In this document: one piece after another, positions 61,726 to 64,000 of the stretch
Layout of the letters: each line of letters opens with the position of its first letter
How positions within the stretch are numbered: position 1 is the stretch's first letter
Origin: Amphibacillus sp. MSJ-3
GTDB taxonomy: Bacteria > Bacillota > Bacilli > Bacillales > Amphibacillaceae
Assembly (NCBI RefSeq): GCF_018919165.1
Contig: NZ_JAHLQM010000001.1
Coordinates: forward strand, 1-64,000
DNA: 64,000 bases
Direction of reading: 5' to 3'
Program-made: the position numbers and the translations under genes
The notes under the pieces: generated by a model
What the model saw: the letters and a program-made list of their open reading frames with translations, nothing else
Told to the model about the DNA's origin: nothing
Databases searched by the model: none

Positions 61726-61788
61726 GCCAGAAGGATGATTATGCACACAAATGATTGAAGCCGCTGAACGTTTGACAGCTTCCCTGAA
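61726..61788 (-). CDS. radC: radC internal mini-exon (21 codons)
   Basis: Exactly 63 nt between two group II introns, encoding FREAVKRSAASIICVHNHPSG in two halves of the RadC JAMM region. It contains the HNHPSG metal-binding motif. Phase 0 at both ends. Joined to the 3' exon it gives HNHPSG-DPTPS, the standard RadC signature. The preceding RadC residues (expected to end near HPREV) must lie beyond the right edge of the window. Confidence 0.93.
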
Positions 61789-61849
61789 GTAGGGTAGGTA
61801 CCATGCGCCTTACTTTGTTCCCAAAGCAGGTTTCACAATTCCCCCCTCC

Positions 61850-61883
61850 AAACCGTACGTACTCCTCTCAGAGTATACGGCTT
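61850..61883 (-). other. Domain V of group II intron 1
   Basis: 34-nt hairpin on the minus strand from AAGCCGTATAC to GTACGGTTT with a GAGA tetraloop. The terminal pair is A-T rather than the common G-C, otherwise standard. Confidence 0.9.
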
Positions 61884-61891
61884 TCCATTTA

Positions 61892-62164
61892 TCAATCTAA
61901 CTTTCTCTAGTATAGATCTAGGTGGCCTTTTACGTACATTGCAATTGTTTTGCGATTTCTTGCAATCATTTTTTGATCCCATCACTTTTTACCTTTTAAG
62001 CTCTTAAGCTTATTGACGTGATGCATTTCTTTTCGAACATTTCTACAGCACATCATTCGCATTTTCCAATTTTAAAAAAACAGTCGATGAGATCTGTGCT
62101 GCCACCGTAAATGATAGTATTTTTAGATTATATCTACTAATCCTTCTTTGCCTTCCAAGTTTTT
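61892..62164 (-). pseudogene. Decayed C-terminal HNH endonuclease domain of the intron 1 protein
   Basis: Directly after the RT stop codon the minus strand still encodes fragments of the usual C-terminus: KNLEGKEGLVDII before another stop, then EMHHVNKLKSLKGKK, a stop, WDQKMIARNRKTIAMYVKGHLDLY, a stop and RKLD. These match the HHV-KLK-LKGK and IARNRKT-C--CH-DLH pattern of group II HNH domains, with zinc cysteines replaced by Tyr and Gly. At least four stops or a frameshift interrupt it. Confidence 0.88.
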
Positions 62165-63706
62165 TTACATCCGTTGTTCTATAAAATAAGTAATTTGAGG
62201 CCCGTCCTTCGTTATATAACATATGCCTAATTTCCCGTTTATCTTAAATCTTGTCATGATTTTACTGACAGGGCTTTTGTATTTTTTCGCATAGGTTTTA
62301 ATCAAGCTATACTTCATTGTTTGTCGAAAAGATTGAAGGACATGCGCATTACTTGCTAGGCGATAATAATCATAAAACCCTTCAATTTCCGCATTATACT
62401 TACAAAGTATTTCCAAGTTGTCATTATGCACTAAATACGGTCGATAAACTGGTTTCCACTCATTATTGCTACCAATTTTCAACGCACCTAAATCGAGAAG
62501 TTTTTTTAAGTATTTCTCGTGCGGTACAAATAGTTTCACTTGATAGTTGACCTTTCGCCTTTTTGTATCGTTAGGCATCTTCATTCTGTGCCAGTCCCTT
62601 ACAACTCGAATGTCATAGTCTAAGAATCTTGCGTTTTTCTGACTGTGAGTTATCAGCGCTTTTTCAGCACTCAGTTCTAATTTTAGTCTATTTGCAAGGT
62701 AAGCCGTTAAGTTTTTCCTGATTTGTTCGGCTTCCTTTTTACTGCCGATCACGCCGATAATAAAGTTATCGGCATATCTTACGTATTTCATTCGACGATA
62801 GTTCGGGTCAAAGAGGACTTTGCTGTCATGATTTTGTAACTCCTTATATAAAACTTTTAATTCACTAAGTCTCTCAGCTTTTTCTTCTTTAGTTATCTGT
62901 TCCCAATCACATATATTTTTCTTTTTACAATCATTAATCTTTGATGACAGGCTTAGATATTCAATGTAATGCGTTCCCGTTTCACCTTTGCTGTAGTCCG
63001 ATGCATACTTTTCTACATATTTATCTAATTCGTGCAGATAAATATTTGATAGTAACGGACTGATTATGCCACCTTGAGGTGCCCCGCTGTAGGTCTTATG
63101 GGAAAACCATTCTTCTACATAACCTGCCCTTAGGAATTTCCAAATTAAATTAATTAATTTCTCATCCCTGATACGTTTTCGTAAAAGTCCAACTAATATA
63201 TGATGGTCGATATGATCAAAGAAATCTTTTATCTCCCCTTCAATAAACCATCTCGCACCTGTAAAGGTATTGCGTATTTCTTTTAAAGCTGTGTGACAGT
63301 TACGATTTGGTCTAAAACCGTGCGAATGATTTGAGAACTGCGGTTCATAAATGCTCTCTAAAATTTGCCGAAGGACTTCTTGCACTAACTTATCCTCAAA
63401 GTTTGAGATATCCAAGGGCTGTCTCTTGTCATTTTTCTTCGAAGGATAGATTCTGCCTACTGGTTTAGGCTGATATGTCTGTTCTTTTAGCTTTTCGATT
63501 AGACACTCGATCCTTCCTATGCTCATTCCACCGATTTTGTCGTTATCAATTCCCTTTGTATTACTTCTTTTATTCGGGAAGAGTTTGGCATAAGCCTCTA
63601 AATAGAACTCGGTATTATACAAATTCCGATATAATCTTTTAAATACATACGATTCATCTTGTGCTTTGGAAGTTAGACTGTTTAATACGACTTTTGGATT
63701 TCTCAT
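62165..63706 (-). CDS. Group II intron reverse transcriptase/maturase, truncated and with altered active site
   Basis: A 513-residue intron-encoded protein with fingers, palm, thumb and maturase domain X. Recognisable motifs: FRLYRNLYN-type start, HSHGFRPNRNCHTAL (RT2), SGAPQGGIISPLLSNIYL (RT4, 207-224), the YADD box region at 311-314 and domain X with YNAEIEGFYDYYRLASN and MKYSLIKTYAKKYKS. Two catalytic positions differ: GEIKDFFD (E158) replaces GDIK, and YADN (N314) replaces YADD. FLDYDI replaces FLGYDI. It ends early, and the usual HNH domain survives only as a broken remnant. Reverse transcription is probably lost; splicing help may remain. Start ATG has GAGAGG upstream. Confidence 0.9.
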   Translation of the reverse strand: MRNPKVVLNSLTSKAQDESYVFKRLYRNLYNTEFYLEAYAKLFPNKRSNTKGIDNDKIGGMSIGRIECLIEKLKEQTYQPKPVGRIYPSKKNDKRQPLDISNFEDKLVQEVLRQILESIYEPQFSNHSHGFRPNRNCHTALKEIRNTFTGARWFIEGEIKDFFDHIDHHILVGLLRKRIRDEKLINLIWKFLRAGYVEEWFSHKTYSGAPQGGIISPLLSNIYLHELDKYVEKYASDYSKGETGTHYIEYLSLSSKINDCKKKNICDWEQITKEEKAERLSELKVLYKELQNHDSKVLFDPNYRRMKYVRYADNFIIGVIGSKKEAEQIRKNLTAYLANRLKLELSAEKALITHSQKNARFLDYDIRVVRDWHRMKMPNDTKRRKVNYQVKLFVPHEKYLKKLLDLGALKIGSNNEWKPVYRPYLVHNDNLEILCKYNAEIEGFYDYYRLASNAHVLQSFRQTMKYSLIKTYAKKYKSPVSKIMTRFKINGKLGICYITKDGPQITYFIEQRM

Positions 63707-64000
63707 AGAGCCTCTCGCTCCTTCCCAATTTTGTATTAAACTAGATAAACTACCCTCCTTCGCCAGGTAATAGGCTTTCCCTATCTCAGACTACTACGAG
63801 AGCTCCGTTGCCATATCAGATATTCAACATCATCTTTCTCGCTTTTCAGCTTGAAATTTGTCACCTTATTAGGCATTATGTATAGCTGTATTAACAGCAT
63901 TCTGACTTAGGCAATCCCCATTTAGACACTTAGAAACATAGCATTTCATAGTTTCGGATGTGATTTTCACTCTTTTCTTCCATATAGAAGATGGTCGAAG

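Larger units (their letters stand above)
61789..64000 (-). mobile_element. Group II intron 1 in radC, 5' end outside the window
   Basis: On the minus strand the 3' end CCCTAC is at 61789, directly before the radC mini-exon. Domain V is at 61850-61883; domain VI is between. The encoded RT (62165-63706) lies in domain IV. Before the RT start, the ACGGAGCTCTCGTAGTAGTC motif and GGGAAAGCC (63740-63810) match the conserved bacterial intron region. The 5' boundary is not reached by position 64000. It is the same general type as intron 2, but the ORFs are not close copies. Confidence 0.93.

Overview
The window is low-GC Firmicutes chromosome from an endospore-forming member of the Bacillaceae. The evidence is the set of sporulation genes (rsfA-like, spoVB, bofC, safA-like, spo0B, spoIVFA, spoIVFB), two T-box leaders, a B. 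subtilis-type 6S RNA next to aspS, and a gene order that follows the B. subtilis yrzB-to-radC segment almost gene for gene. The left-edge intron closely resembles the Oceanobacillus iheyensis group IIC intron as I remember it. This points to the Oceanobacillus/Amphibacillus neighbourhood, but the genus is not proven.

Layout, left to right. Positions 1-351 are the 5' end (domain I) of a group IIC intron inserted directly behind the yrzB terminator. Next, mostly on the minus strand, come yrzB-ruvX-ireB, alaS with its T-box, an AI-2E-family permease, a small zinc-ribbon protein, recD2, a TPR protein, then mnmA-cysteine desulfurase-cymR (sulfur and tRNA thiolation). A plus-strand FMN-barrel protein lies between the TPR gene and mnmA. 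rarA and an rsfA-like gene are on the plus strand. They are followed by 6S RNA, hisS-aspS with a T-box, and a plus-strand cell-wall amidase. A phosphate-uptake operon pstS-pstC-pstA-pstB-phoU follows, preceded by four regularly spaced Pho boxes. Then come dtd, relA, apt, recJ, a LapA-like protein, secDF, comN-like, spoVB (+), a DUF421 protein, yrzE-like (+), and yajC-tgt-queA-ruvB-ruvA. After these are bofC, yebC, nadE, a safA-like gene, niaR (+), pheA-pheB-obg-spo0B, rpmA-prp-rplU with its leader, rng-spoIVFB-spoIVFA, minD-minC-mreD-mreC-mreB, and finally radC.

The most unusual region is the right end. radC is split by two separate group II introns. The 3' exon (59934-60074) and a 63-nt internal exon of 21 codons (61726-61788) can be joined in frame into a normal RadC JAMM-domain C-terminus; the 5' exon lies beyond the window. 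The downstream intron encodes a 367-residue protein that looks like a group II reverse transcriptase/maturase that has lost its catalytic aspartates but keeps a maturase (domain X) region, recalling chloroplast MatK. The upstream intron encodes a more normal RT with two catalytic substitutions and a decayed HNH domain. Both introns therefore look immobile but possibly still able to splice.

A second notable feature is a family of roughly 130-290 nt intergenic repeats with at least six copies in this window. They carry conserved inverted repeats, and some contain a 28-nt tandem subrepeat in variable number. I do not recognise the family.
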